DNA of 64,000 bases from NCBI RefSeq assembly GCF_001949145.1, contig NW_019091423.1:172669-236668 (forward strand). Reading direction: 5' to 3'. Positions 42,168-55,089 of the stretch are shown here, in pieces. The stretch's first letter is position 1. The number at the start of each line of letters is the position of its first letter. This stretch comes from Acanthaster planci. Its lineage: Eukaryota; Echinodermata; Asteroidea; Valvatida; Acanthasteridae. A program made the translations under genes and the position numbers. A model generated the notes under the pieces. The model had not been told where the DNA came from. It worked only from the letters and a program-made list of their open reading frames with translations, and made no database searches.

Positions 42168-42974
42168 GGGTGCAGTCTACTAATTCAAGTAAGGATTTCT
42201 GGTCAGCTCATTAGGGCGCCCTTATAAGATTCTATGGTTCTCATTTCTTTTACCACTTGAGATAAGGTCGGTCGGTCGAAAAAATACCCCCCCTCAAAAA
42301 CAAATTCCATGTTGCTGGTGTAGGGCTATGTACGGAAAGGTGCGGTATACCGAATGTTCACGCGAACCCCAACCGTCGCTGTTGGTCGTTTGCAAAATCG
42401 TAAGTTTTCAGGGCTTTTGTTTTCAAAGGTCATGCTGGCCAATATTTTTCCCTTCATTTTTTGGGGTTTAGGTCTTTTTAGCAGGGTAGGCGGGGGAAAG
42501 AAGTTTTTTCCGTGATCGGGAGCCCAAAATAGGGTCGGTCGGAAATGAGAACCATAGAATACCAAAAGGGTGCTCTTAGCATAAAAGGGGCCCCACAGTA
42601 TGGCCCCCAATATCATGGTGAAACTGTGTAAATCTTTGCCAGGACACACTTCCTGGGTCTTTGGGCTCTCACCTGAGAACAGAATGGCGAAAACATATGG
42701 TTGAAAAAATGGTCCTATATGCCCCCGACAAAGTTGGTCGTTGCCACTTGAAAAATGGCTGCAAGCAGACGCGGAAATCACTTTTCGGGTGATAATGTTG
42801 TTTTTTGGGAATAATTAAAAAAAATGTAATTGGTTAACCCACAAAAAATTGAAATACTGGGGACCTCACAGTAATTTCATTTGTGTTTCAGAAACCTCAG
42901 GGATGTTGGTGTGCATACTGAGCCCCACACAATGCTGATTTTATAAATAGGGGTTGAATAAGTTGACCGTACTC
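42168..42974. mobile_element. Family X MITE, copy 1 (interrupted)
   Basis: The left end GGGTGCAGTCTACTAATTC, and the interior (ggttaacccacaaaaaattg and tgtttcagaaacctcaggga), match 53701-54114. The right end is diverged. The copy is interrupted at 42215-42575 by another MITE. Confidence 0.75.
42214..42575. mobile_element. PIF/Harbinger-like MITE nested in family X copy
   Basis: A 362-bp insertion with about 34-bp inverted termini: GGGCGCCC, then ATTCTATGGTTCTCATTTC; the right end carries the complement with a few changes. A TTA (or TTAG, as the element begins with G) is duplicated at 42211 and 42576. The uninterrupted copy at 53745 shows the empty site. TTA duplication plus GGGC-like ends fit PIF/Harbinger. 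Confidence 0.75.
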
Positions 42975-43998
42975 CTTGGTGTATAGGGACTAGTAACTAG
43001 CTGCAGTTTAACATATGTGATTAATGCTGAATATTTAAATCTTTGTCAGGCAAATAGCAGTGATTTAACGAGTGGCCTAAATTACGTAAGGGCATTTAGG
43101 CGAACAATCCACATGTATCTATCCTTGTTCATCCTCTGTTTAGCTTCCAATGAATGGCATCGGTAAACTATTTTACAATAATTAATTTAAATCAGTGGGT
43201 TTTGGGGTTAAATTTCAGATAAATAAACCGTTAATAGTGAAGTTATATCAGTACTGAAGAAGAAAAGACGAAATATTTTATATCAACTCCTGCCTGATTT
43301 GTGGATTGAGTGGCCTTCGTTTCCTCGTTTACATAAAACCGGCAAGATTCTGCCAGTTTCATTGCCCGTTACCGGTCCCTACGTCCGGAGGACGTCTGTA
43401 AGACGTTTGGAGACTACGTAGGGGACGGGAACCAGTCTATACGCGGGCACGTTTTGCCAAAGTCGTTTTCATGGATACGATCTTGCTGCGCCATCGAAAT
43501 TGCATCAATTTGCCATAGATCTTCAGCTGGGTCTATGTTTTTACCCACTAAATAGTTTGACAGCGATATCATTATTCACGATATACATGACAATATTTTT
43601 GGTCAGGTATTGTTATTTCCAAAAAAGACATAGGCTACATTTCATGAAATGAAACAGCTGCTTGCCTGGCATGAATTCTCATGACCCTTAACATGTGTGT
43701 AAATGACCCTAAAAATGGGTTAAGTTCAATTTTTCCGTAGAAACATACGGCCCTGGTACATGGTGTCAGCCACCACTACTGTAGCCTTTCGTCAAGGCCT
43801 TCGTGGCTGTGTTTATGTGTAACTAAAAGCGGCTGGACCGGAGGCTACATGCACGAGTGGCGCGGCCACGAGACCTTTCCAACTTGTCGGGAATTTCTTA
43901 TGTTTTTCTTTATGTTTTCGATTTTTGCTTCCCCGTTCATAAGCGAGGGGGTCAGCATACATTAACCTATTAGGCAAATTGAATGTATCCGAAAGATG

Positions 43999-44400
43999 GC
44001 GAGCGTGTTAAGCGTGTCTGCGGCCGTGAGTGCAGGTCAGTTGTCTGAGCAGTATTTGAACAGTTCTTCAGGAAAACTTCACCTTGCTGAGTTTAAAACG
44101 TTGCAGTGTTAGGCTATTGAAGCATCTGTGCGCTGGCGTGACGTTTTCGTCACTACCCACGGGATATGGTAAGAGCTCCATGTTTCAAGCACTGCCGTTT
44201 TGCTTTGACCATTTGGCCTTGATGAACTGCTACTTGCTGGCGTTACTCCAACGTCAGAACTATCCCCCACCAACAAGCACCATACCACAGTTGTCATCTC
44301 ACCGCTTATTGCCCTCATGAAAAACCAGATGGAAACTTTGCGTAAGCTTTGAGTTGATGCCGTTTATTTCGGAGACTCATCTGCTTCGACTATAGACCAA
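43999..44400 (+). pseudogene. RecQ-like DNA helicase N-terminal fragment
   Basis: The frame from ATG at 43999 reads MASVLSVSAAVSAG, then LAEFKTLQC, a TAG stop, then AIEASVRWRDVFV. After a frame change comes SLPTGYGKSSMFQALPF (Walker A, motif I). A further frame change gives TTVVISPLIALMKNQMETLR (motif Ia region), and a stop precedes VDAVYFGDSS. RecQ-family helicases read LPTGxGKSxxFQxP and VVSPLIALMxDQ in this order. The fragment covers only the first about 120 residues; Walker B (DExH) and later motifs are absent. Broken by at least two stops and two frameshifts, so non-coding now. Confidence 0.8.
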
Positions 44401-44510
44401 ATGACTTGTGACTTGACTTGACTTGCCCTGTGACCAAATGACTTGTGACTGGACTTGTGACCGGACCTAATAACTTGTGACTTGACTTGGACTTGCAAAA
44501 AATGACTTGC
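44397..44510. repeat. Degenerate tandem of acttgtgacttgacttg
   Basis: Repeated words tgacttgtgact and gacttgacttg follow the helicase fragment inside the inverted-repeat element. Confidence 0.8.
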
Positions 44511-44849
44511 TGCCAACTCTGCTATTACATGAAGTTCATGAATAATGCATATCAGAAAGCTTATGAATAATTCACCACAAAACCCTCAAAATCAAGTTGG
44601 AAAAGGCCTTGTGGCTGCACCACTCGTCTGGGCTCCTGTCCAGTCATGTTGTAGTTACACACACACACAGCCACGAAGGCCTTGACGAAAGGCTACGCAA
44701 ATGTTACTGATCTGACAGCGCAGGATGGCAGAGGAGGAAAATTCTTTGTGGCAGTTCCCACAGGAGTATGCTGCCGCAGGGGATCGATTCCTGCATTGAT
44801 TCACCTTCCAGGAAAGATGCAGATGGGAGAAAACAACATATCATAAATG

Positions 44850-47800
44850 TACATTAAATAAACCTTCTGCAGGTCAGCATGGGGAACAAGGTTTGCCACT
44901 CCCCAAACCTTAGGGGGCTGTGGGTGCGTCGTGGCCTCCTTTCTCCGGGCAGTGTCATCACCTGTTTCAACCGGAGGGTACAAGGGGGAATTACAGCCTG
45001 CACTTTCACCTTCAGAATCATAACCTCCAGTTGTCTCTGAGCGACTTCTTCAACAGGGTCTGACCCTGGATCCACATCAGCCAGATCATCGAACACTCCC
45101 ACTGGGACCTCCAGGGAGTCCTGTTCAGGATCTGTGGGCTGGTTCAGGGTTCCTCTGCAGCGTCTGGGACAGGATTCACACGTCCTTTGTCTGTCGAGAC
45201 TCCCGTATCGTCCCCATTCTGCCTGTTATGTGATTGGTAAGTGCGGGGTTTCAGCCAGGAGCGATTTACATCCACATGAAATGGTTAAATTAGTCGGTTA
45301 ATTATATGTAACACCTTGGGCTTGACCTTTCTGCATCCGTACAACCACGTCGTAATAGTGTGGTAATGAGGAAAGGGCCTTCCCGCTTCTGTTGTAATCT
45401 GGGACGCAACCCGATCGTTTTAGTTCTGACTCTTAACCACAACTGCATCTCCAGCGTTGTAGGAGTCAGGACGACACCTTTATTTATAGTTGCATTTCTA
45501 ACGATGAGCCGACCTTTTCAAATACCGTCTGACTGTCTCGTTAGACGATTCCATTTTCTCTCTCAATTCATCAACGTAGTTGGGTACTTTGAGTGGTTGC
45601 CAATATATCAGATCGACTGGAGGACTCACCTACCTTCCGAGCATTAGGCAATTAGGTGTCATCCCCGTACTGTCATAAGGAGAGGAATGCCATCATCACA
45701 CAGGCTATGTGCTTGTCCCAGTCTTTTTGATTGTTTTCGACATAAGATGGAAGCATGACCTGAAGCGTTTGGCTAAATTGCTTTACTTGCTTATCGCTTT
45801 CTTGGTGTTGTGGGGTGGTTTTTGGTTTGGTTAAGAAGTTTGCAGACGTTTTTAAACCTCACCGTGAAGCTGGCTTTGGGGTATCATATGCCTGCACGCG
45901 AACGCCTAAAGGAAAACATTTGCAATGGTTCCAGCATCGATCGAGGCTAATGGATACACGTTCTAGTGGCACTCCCGATATTTACTGCAGCAAAAGACCA
46001 CTTCTTCTCTTCGTTCGTGTCTTGTGTTTGGTGCATTCCAAGCACTGCCTGGTCAACTGCTTGGTAGTCTCTCGCATCTTGCTCCAGAAGAAACGAACCC
46101 TCGCCTTCTCAATTAGCTTTTTGAACCCTAAGTGGCTTCCGGTGGGAGAACTGTGAAGCTGTCAAAAGACCTCGTCTTGCAGTTTACGGTGTACCACAGG
46201 CAAATAATGCACCTTCTTGCCTGTGTCATCTTCCCACTTCCAGTGAAATACACTCCTCTACGCAAATGCAAATGGTTTTAAGCTCCCACGGGGTCTGTAG
46301 CGACAGCTCTTATCGGTGGCCAAAATTTAGACCTGTCACTAAAGAGACGCAGTATCTTTCAAATTCAGACGAATGCAAAATAAACAAGCGTCTCGACAGA
46401 AGTTTGCAGTTTCAATCATGTATTGTGCAGCTTTCACTTCTAGCTAGTATCCATGGTAACAAAGCTCCGGACAATTCACGGATCAACTGGTACGCAAGTT
46501 CAAATAATTCCTAAAGGTTGAGCCTTTGCAATCTAGGTTAGAGTTCCTAATAGATCCGTAGAGTACGCTACATTAACTGGCATAACTCCGTGAAAACTGC
46601 AGGTAAATAAATCCAAATACAAAGTTCAATATAATGGAGTACATTAGATCATGCAAATAACGAGAGAATCAAGTGATTTCTTATGAAAACTAACTCAAAG
46701 CTAAAGTTTCGAAGACTCTACAAAGTTGTCACTTGTATACATGTAGCTGTAAATCATTGGGAAGCAACACCTCCTTGCTTCCTCAGGGACTTAGGCCTTA
46801 AAACAATCAGGAAAGAGGTGGTTCTTTTCAGGTGTTCTGGAGCGCAATATGAAATAAAAATGGCTGCTGAAACAATGTGTTTTCAGAAGTGCAAAAAAAT
46901 CTGGTTGGTCAGCAGAGGGCGCACTACAAGTTTTCTAGGGCTGCAGCTACAAGGTCTTTAACCAGGCATTTTCAGCTGAAAGTCGGCTCAGATCGGTCTA
47001 CGTGTTCGCTCTTTCTCCAACCATTATGTCTGATTACAGGGTCACCAAGCTCTTTTTTCTACCAGTTCCATATCTGAAAATTTCTTAAGCTCGACTGAAC
47101 CGATATTTACTTTAATGGTAGAGCACCCCACTACCGTAGATCTGCCACCGTCCTTTTAGCTTCTGCAAAAATTCACAGCCTCTTTCACTCTAATGGTTCA
47201 TCCTTCGGCTTGTCTGGCGTCCTTGGAAAGGATTTTCTTGGACCTGGTACAGCTGACTTCTCTTCCGTTGAAAGGCTCTCAACCAAATTTTTTGCAAGCA
47301 TGATCGCACTGAAGACATGGTTCCCTGGACATGGCATCTGCTTTACCACGACAGCGACTTGGGAGATGTTGTATGTCTAAATCATACTCCGCAAGGGTCT
47401 GCATTCACCTTGCCATGTGCCCAGTTGGATCCTAAAATCCAAGCAACCATTTCAGCACCGCAATGTTTGTTCGTATAATAAATTTCTTAGCAGAATTAGT
47501 ACGGAAATACTTTAAAAAGTACACCACCGGCCACAGCTCCTTCAATGTTAAGAAATATGGTAGTTTGCTTTCGCTCTTTGTGAGGGGTCAACTTGAGTAG
47601 GCGATCACCCGTTCGACGCCATTCTGCATGAGGGACAAGACTGCCCTAATCCCGTGGTATGTAGCATCCGTGTCTAGGATAAAGGTTCCTCTTTGGAGGG
47701 GTACACCAGAACTGGAGAAGTAGTGAGCAGCAGCGTCTATATAGCAGCTACTATAATCTCGATCTGGGGAGGAACCATCACTGCTTCGACAACAGTCACA

Positions 47801-49800
47801 CGGCAAACCTGCTGCGGTCCGCAGTCTCTCGAAGAGGTAGCTCTACCCCCGTCCCTGTGTAGAGTTTTCTCCGTACAGTCAATAACGCTTTTTTGCTCTC
47901 AGGAAGTCTATTCCCCGGCCAACAACGCATCGTTGTTGATATCTGCCCGATGAACCTGTGTTGTACCCACCTTCCACTTCAAAGTCGGCCACAACTTCCC
48001 CACTTACCGCTTTTGCCTTACCATGGGCGAGATGAACCGTGAGCTTGATGAAGTCTATCTTTTTCCGGTCCTTTTCCGAACTAGAGACACAGTAGCTCCC
48101 TCCCGTATCTAGCAGAGTAACCCCTTCAACACTGTTTAACAAAGCATCGATGTGCGAACCCTCCATAACAGTAGCAACACTACCCGGAAAATTAGCATCA
48201 GTATCCTCTCAGTCGAGTGTCTTAACTCCAGATGATTTTCACAATCCTTGTAGAAGTTGTAAACGAAGCATGGATCCACTTGCCGCACTTCCTGTTGGTT
48301 CATCCGAAATACGTTCTCCTTCATTGGCCATGGAGACTGGGAAGCCTGCACCTCGATCAGGACGATTCTTAGCTCTTATTGAGTTATGGGCGGGACAGTC
48401 ATACAACAGGTTCGCGCTGTAATTCCTCGTACCTTTGCGGTGGTCTCGCGCTGTCTCGTGCACAGCTACGTTTGAGCTGTAAGTTCCTAGGTTGACATGT
48501 GATAGACATGGTACTGTGGACTAGCAACTGTCGGCTCTACAGCAGGGGTGTTCCTAGACAAGACTTGTTGTCCATTGGACGTGCTGTAGAGACAGTTCTT
48601 TGGGTTTTCTGCGTGTCCTGTTTTACATTCTTTGGTCCGTAGTTCAACTGGAAACAAGCTCGACATGTAGTCGGTCATCGGCATCTGGGTTGGAAATTCG
48701 TCTCTTAGAGGTTCGTCAATTTACCGAAGTCCATATAGCGGTTATCAGTACCTGTAGATAATTTCTGCGGTGCTCTCCAACGCTCGATCAGATCATAGCA
48801 AGTTCCCGTCGAAGTCCGGGGGGTCTGCAGAGGCAGATTGTGCTGGACTGGTCTCCGCGGATACTGGTGCGGAATATGTGAAACTCCGAGTCTCGAGTCC
48901 AACGTGACGTTCGTTCCTGCTTTGCCGGTCTGTTTCCAGTAAGATTACACATGGTTGGGGGCAATAACTGCAACCGACGTCTGGCCACTAGTTCCTTCAG
49001 GTAGGGAGTTTGCGCAGCTACACGTACACAAGCTCCACGCCAGTGTTTAGATTTCTTTAGTGACTTTTTCACATTCCTTCTCCAGGTAGTTGTACAGGTC
49101 GGTCATTGCGGACGGGTTCTGGTGTATAAAACAGGGGCCGCTCTGTCTATTTTCAATGGGAAAGCTCATGTCGGTTATCTCTGTAGGTTTTGCAGTTTCA
49201 GATGTGCGAAATACGTTTTTTTTCCCAAGCTCCCGCCGGCTCATCTTTGCTCATCGGCTCAGCAGATAGGTTCAGACGCACCTTAGCTATTTCGGCACCG
49301 TCAGCCTGTTTAGGTCTGGCCGTCAAATAAATAGCTGGATGTTTCTGGTTGGCTTCCTCAGAAATGCTAATAATTACTTCTCTTTAACTGCGCCTGGCTC
49401 CAAGGATTCCCATTCGGCTATCTCTGTCGGCTTTCCAAAGCTCCCCCGGCCCGTCGGCTCATTTCTAAACCGTCCTGGATATTTCTGACCTCCTGTCTCT
49501 AGTCGGCTCCTCCTGCTGTGTCGTCCGGTGCCAAGGGTCCCTACCATAGAGTTTTACATTCGCTTGCCATACAGTGTTACAAACTATTAGGTTTTGAATT
49601 CTTCTCTTTGTAGGTATGGCCACGCCTCAAAGAAGATCCAGCTCTGCCCCTAGGTACACTGGCCGAAAGGGAAGGTTCCAGCTGGAACTTCTTCGGATTA
49701 TAATTATTAATTTCTGGTAATGACACCAAGCATTTCCTCAAAAGTGCCCTAGGCACTGTAGCTCGCAAGCCTGAAGAACCTGCACAACTTCGCCTCAGGA
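44850..49800 (-). mobile_element. Ty3/gypsy LTR retrotransposon fossil
   Basis: Remnants in the expected minus-strand order: gag-like low-similarity sequence (about 48.5-49.8 kb), a protease-like region (about 47.9-48.2 kb), an RNase H-like region (about 47.6-47.8 kb), the zinc-binding start of an integrase (about 46.0-46.1 kb) and a pol C-terminal tail (about 44.85-45.1 kb). Reverse transcriptase is not clearly recognisable. Paired LTRs were not found. The element is heavily broken in many places and looks old; its ends are approximate. Confidence 0.65.
46909..46922 (+). promoter_or_regulatory. CTCF-like motif
   Basis: TCAGCAGAGGGCGC is one base from the vertebrate CTCF core. It lies inside the decayed retroelement region. 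Confidence 0.35.
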
Positions 49801-52800
49801 GCTTTGCGTCCTTTGGATTTCTGTTTATCCTACATCAACAGTAGTCAAAAATTCGTCGGTCCTGGAAAAGTAATTGTTTTTTGATTTACAGTTTTTCCTG
49901 CCATTTTTGTACATTTGATTCAAAGATCAAGTTCGGCACACTTTCATAGCAAGGTGCTGTTTACTTTTATACAGCATAATGTACGTTGTTTACTTTCATG
50001 TCAATTTTTTTGTAAACAAACATTTGACATGTACATTTCTGTTTTCACAAAGTGACAAAAAATTACCTCGTTAGGACAAAATAGCGACAATACACTATTC
50101 TGCAAGAATTAGAACGCGAGTTTATGTCGTGAGCGAACGATGTTGAACATACTACGTGTGTGCGTGTTGAAATGTAACAACATTTAACAATTTTCACGCT
50201 CGTATGCTTTCACGAAGTGAAAACAAGTGTTTACAGTGTAAAAGGCGGGAAAGGTAGACTTCAAGGTTTTGGTGCTCGCACGAAGTAAAGAAAGTTTGAT
50301 TTATGAATTGCTGTTTAATCAACAGAACATTTCTGAAACTAAGTGTGGAATGGCATTTAAAACCCCTACATTTCATAACCGTGCACAACATCCCTCAATC
50401 CATAACAAAAAAATTTGCCGAAAATGTGTCGTGACATGGGAATTATTTTTAAAAGCGCTTATCGTCGTCCGTTTTGCAAGATGCGGGTCTTTTTGTCACT
50501 TTGTGAGATTAACAAAGTGCTACCACAGTAATAGACTGCGACTTTTTTATTGGTCGAGAATGTATAATGTGATATGCCCCAAACCCGCATGTACAGAATA
50601 ACAAGAACATGAGAAATGTTCGCCATGGTAAATAAGTAATGTACCCCCGGAGGGACAATTTGATCTTTCCCACAGTTGAAAGTGTCGTTTCCACCGCTTT
50701 GTATTGGCGTGATCTTGGGTAGGAGCTTGTAAAGTCGTGTTGGTACTACATTGTACTTTGGTTTGAGGTGTACTGTGTGGGACAGTGAAGCAGTATTTGT
50801 GGTACGACCGCCGTTTTTGTTTATAGCGTTTGTTTTTGTCTTTTTACATGAACCAATTTCGCTGTAATTTCACCTTAATAATGTCAAGAGATGACAGCAG
50901 GTTGGTGTTTTTCTCTAGTTCTGAAAGCAACTCAGAAATTTGAATTTTGCAGGACAGCATCTTCATGGAGAAGATTACGGGACATTCTGCGCTTTTTGTA
51001 CACGGATACTGTTTCTTACTTACATACCTCATTTGGTTGTTTTTTAATCTATCATAGTTTTATCCGGGAGTGACTTTAGAAGGACCATAGGGTCTTATTC
51101 CGACTCTTGTTGTCGTCGGAAATTAACATTAGTTATAATAATTAAGCGTGCAAACTGTGGCAGTTCCCAGTTTTGCATCACCAAAAGCATAACGGGGCAG
51201 TCCCCTGCATGCTTTGCGCTGAAATTATTGCATCGAGCTGTATACTCCCCACAGAGCTGATATGAGACGGTATTTGGAACGTTTTATAGGCCCAGTGAGC
51301 AGGGGTAAAAACAATGGAAAGGGCTTTGTTATTATCATTATATTGTTAGCCACAACAGAATGAGATAGCTTTCTATAGTTGGTAAGGTAAAAAATAGTAC
51401 CTGTTTCCATTTATTCAATTCCGTTGAACGTATTGAACTAAACTTTTTAGTGACGAAGACAATTTTAGTGAAATGAAATGCACTGTGACGGAGTAACAGC
51501 AGAACAGCGAGCAGAAGCATGCAACACCTCATCGGCTGAAAAGAGCCGCGTTGGTTGGGAGTGTTCAAATGTTTGGGATGTGACCGTTACGCGTGTATTT
51601 CCTTGTCGTTTGTGAACCATCAAGGTTCACGGCTGATCAAAGGAGCCTCAGTTGCTAGGAAAATAGCGCCCTCTTTTGGTCCCGCTCGAGGCCCATGCCA
51701 AAACAAATGTTTCCTGTTGTGACGTGGTCCATGGGTTTTGTACACTGGCCAGAGCGGGCAAATGACGCCTTTGGGTAAACACCATGGACCTGTGCACAGC
51801 ATGCAACTGTGTGGTAGTACTGGCACAGGAAAGTCTAGAGGGCTAGGAGCGGACGAACTTAACAGTGTGGAGATCGTATGATGTAGTGATAATGATGTGA
51901 GTGGATATACACGTAATTCAAGATGATGAATGGTCACAGAATTAATCTACACAGCCTTTTCTAGTACACATGCTCTGATTACATTCAGCTCCACACTTTG
52001 TAATCAAATGTATGAAGGTGGTCATAACAAAGCCACGACTAAATTAAACCCTGTCAAATCAATACTCCTTGTTGAGCCTAAGTACCCTTGTCACAACCAG
52101 TGGGCAGTCCGGCTATGCACAAAGTGGATAGGTAGCATGGATTTATAAGATGGTGTACAGCATCAAGAGAACAGATGAAAACATTTCCCTCAAAACAAGA
52201 CTTTGGCACCAACTTGCAAAGTGTGTAATAACACTACTTCATGAATGCCACCACATACTCTGCTTGCGCTATTTTCTGAACATATCGTAATAAAAATTAT
52301 ATTGCAGTGTTGTAGTCGAGCGCACCACAAGTCCTTTCATGAGTCCCTTAACAGGTCTGATTACAAGTCCCGAACAAGACCAGTCATAAGTAACAGGTTG
52401 AACAGAAAGGAATGCTTTTATCATAGCCATTAAAATACATTGTGTCTTAAGGCTGAATAACTGGTGATGGAATCGACTACAGCACTGTTAATTGGAATAA
52501 CTGGTAAAACTGGTTGAGGATGCTGGCCATTAAACCCAGAGAAAAATAACGCAGAACAAACTGTAACTGAGAACCTTGAAAACAAAATGCTGATTCAGTA
52601 TAAATCAACACTTTCTGAGAGAAATCTCAATCAATATTCAGGCTGGGCAAAGCTTTTTGATATTTGGTCCATCTTAAATTTGGTCAAAACAATGTATTTT
52701 AGCCCATTCAAAACTTTAAATTTAAAACCTTTTTTGAAATCCACAGGCGGCCTACACTCTATCGAAGAATTAAGGGAACACGTTATTCAAGTCAGAATAT

Positions 52801-52828
52801 TTGCTTATTTATTCTAAATGCTTTTGCT
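49801..52828. other. Gene-poor stretch
   Basis: No supported gene. One inverted word pair (tcacaaagtgacaaaaa at 50046, complement at 50490) could mark a short MITE. Confidence 0.5.
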
Positions 52829-53207
52829 GTTTTCTTGCACTTCAGCTGGTATATGCTAGAGGATGGATCCATTCACCCCTATTGTAAACATCGCACACAT
52901 AATTATGAAACATTGAATTTTTAACCATTTGGCGTCCCATACTAAAACTAACTGGTACACTGTACTGTACATGTACATGCATTGTAACTACGTTGTGACA
53001 GAGGATGGTTGTACTGAAGCGAACTCCGAATTTTTGCTGAGCCATGGGTTCCCTGATGGTTTTCCGTAGGCCTACTCTAGTTCGACGATGATGGTTCTAC
53101 GATCACCCTCTGCATGTGTATAATCTGAATCTATGCATTTTGTACATTACCTTCCAGCATGATGACTACCGCGCGGGGCAGATTGACTCCGTTGTCCTGA
53201 CCTGCCG
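52829..53207. repeat. Dispersed repeat D, copy 1
   Basis: About 380 bp from gttttcttgcacttcagctg to gcctgccg-type end, closely repeated at 55090-55470. The content includes ACATGTACATG and gtaggcctac. No ORF. Confidence 0.85.
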
Positions 53208-53557
53208 TTGTAGGGACCTGACCTAAGGTTTCCTGCGATCACTACGCGGCGCGGTACGCGTATACGGTACCGGTAACGAGTGCTAATACTGACGCATGCG
53301 CATTATGTCGATTTAGTACGTCAGTGACAATAGAGAAAAAATACCTCGCTTTAAAAAAAAAGGAACAATACAAGTTTCTCATTACACATCAAGTGAATCA
53401 TTTCCTCGTATTTCATTTTCCTTTCCGTTCTTCGTTAAATAATCGTCGTCTTTTGAAGACATTTCTATCCAAATATGATATCACCCCTAAATACAGTTGT
53501 GAATCTATGAAAGCATATAAGGGCTACTTGCTGTATTTTTTTGAGTAACTATACTTA

Positions 53558-54736
53558 AAGGTGGTGTACACCATTCTTTTTGTCGTAATTTCACAAGATA
53601 ACGGTGTGTAATATCCACTACAACTTACATTCCACTCGCTTGTTTCATGTTTGAGTCAAATGCTTTATGAAAAAACGAGAAAAACAGTGCGGCAATTCAA
53701 GGGTGTAGACCACTAATACAAGTGAGAATTTTTGACCAGCTCATTAGTATTAAAAGTGCCCCCCACAGTATCTTTTGAAAAAGGAGATTGTTTGGCCCCA
53801 AAATTTGTGTAAATCGTTGCCAGGATCAACTCCCTGGGTATTTGAGCTCTCATATGAGGGCAGATGGGCTAAAAACTACGGTTGAAAAATGGTCCTAAGT
53901 GCCCAAGAAAGTTGAGGGTTGCCACTTGAAAAANATTAAAAATGTACTCGGTTAACCCACAAAAAATTGAAAAGAAATTGAAAGATAAGTGACCAGACAA
54001 GAATTTCATTTTTGTTTCAGAAATCTGAGGGATCATGGCGTGCATGCTATTGGGCCCTGAACGGTGCTGATTTTACACTGTTTTCAATGGGGCTTGAATT
54101 AGTGGACTGGACCCTTCAAAGCTTAAATCGAAGGTTTTGTAGTTTATCTTGCGTAAAATCTATGGTTTATAGGGCGTTCGTAGTACAAGCGACCAACGTC
54201 CGCGAGATCAGAGTGGGAAACAGGCATGATAGGTTGTCACTCCCTTAAAAAGGAGCAGCTTTCAACGACTAGGAGTAATCAGTGAATTTACCTTGGAGTA
54301 ATGCACCTCCTCGATAATGTAGCATTGCGGATTCGTGGAAAAACATCATCCAGGAACACAGCAGTCGATTCGTGTCTGTGACATCGAAAGAACTTGGCCT
54401 ACATGCACGTGCGCGCGCGATCGTGCTGGCGACACTTTCATGTCAGTTCACAAGTCGATGAAAGCCTAAATCTCCATTCACAGTTGAGTCATTAATAATT
54501 ATAAGTAAAAAATAATGATGTCTTAAAACAAGGGAGGATTAACGTGTGGAAATCGTACTTTTTGTTGACGAAAATCTTCATGCTCAAGAAAAGCCGCCAT
54601 GTTGGATCATACGATTATTATCTAGGGGTGATTTTTAATTCGCAAAGTTTTTCGGTTTAAAAAACCTTTCCTTAAATAAGATTCAACTTCACACTGATCC
54701 AATTTATTTTCTACTTTACGCCTAACACTCAGATTT
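53558..54736. mobile_element. Family G MITE (AAGGTGGTGTA), copy 1, interrupted and 3'-truncated
   Basis: It begins AAGGTGGTGTACACCA after TA. It matches 56180-56960, but is split by family X at 53701-54114 and ends at 54736 where repeat E begins. Confidence 0.85.
53701..54114. mobile_element. Family X MITE, copy 2, inserted in family G
   Basis: A 414-bp element. Inverted ends GGGTGTAGACCACTAAT and the complement of ATTAGTGGACTGGACCC. Flanked by TTCAA at 53696-53700 and 54115-54119; the intact family G copy has a single TTCAA at the same place (ggcaattcaaagctt near 56323-56337). One unresolved base at 53934 marks a probable internal collapse relative to copy 1. Confidence 0.88.
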
Positions 54737-54737
54737 T

Positions 54738-55087
54738 TAAAGTCCCACATAAATGACACAACTTTCTACTATTGTTACGATCCGAAAAACTCCACACTTA
54801 TAGTAATTCTAAAGCTTGAGTTTTATCCGATGCAGCAAGGGAATCAACAAGATCACACTGATATAAGGAACAAATAAACAAGACAGTACGATTTAATGAG
54901 AATGTTACACTTAGCATGTAAAAAATAAGGACAAAAAATGCTGATTGGAACTAGTTTACAATGATAAGGATAAAGAATCAAGAAGAGATCTTACATAAAC
55001 AAGGTGTTCTTTTAATACGGGCGAGAGCTTGGCAGACACAGTGCTGGACTCCATAGATGGAGAAAACAGTTCAGTCCTTGATGGTAC
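54738..55087. repeat. Dispersed repeat E, copy 1
   Basis: About 350 bp from aaagtcccacataaatgaca to cagtccttgatggta, repeated at 57788-58135. It abuts repeat D through an ambiguous base (55088). Confidence 0.85.
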
Positions 55088-55089
55088 NC

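Larger units (their letters stand above)
43781..44696. mobile_element. Element with ~105-bp inverted repeats enclosing a RecQ-like helicase fragment
   Basis: Left arm 43781-43886 and right arm 44593-44696 are inverted copies; the outer 43 bp differ at only two positions (outer end GTAGCCTTTCGTCAAGG), the inner part is more diverged. Between them lies the helicase fragment at 43999-44400 and a simple repeat. No target-site duplication is evident. A gene-capturing (Pack-type) transposon is the simplest reading; a foldback element or local inverted duplication are alternatives. Confidence 0.7.

Noticed and set aside
44850-49800. Intact retroelement or host gene at this locus
   Set aside because: Similarities are to Ty3/gypsy parts only, scattered over frames, heavily broken and without paired LTRs; treated as a fossil.
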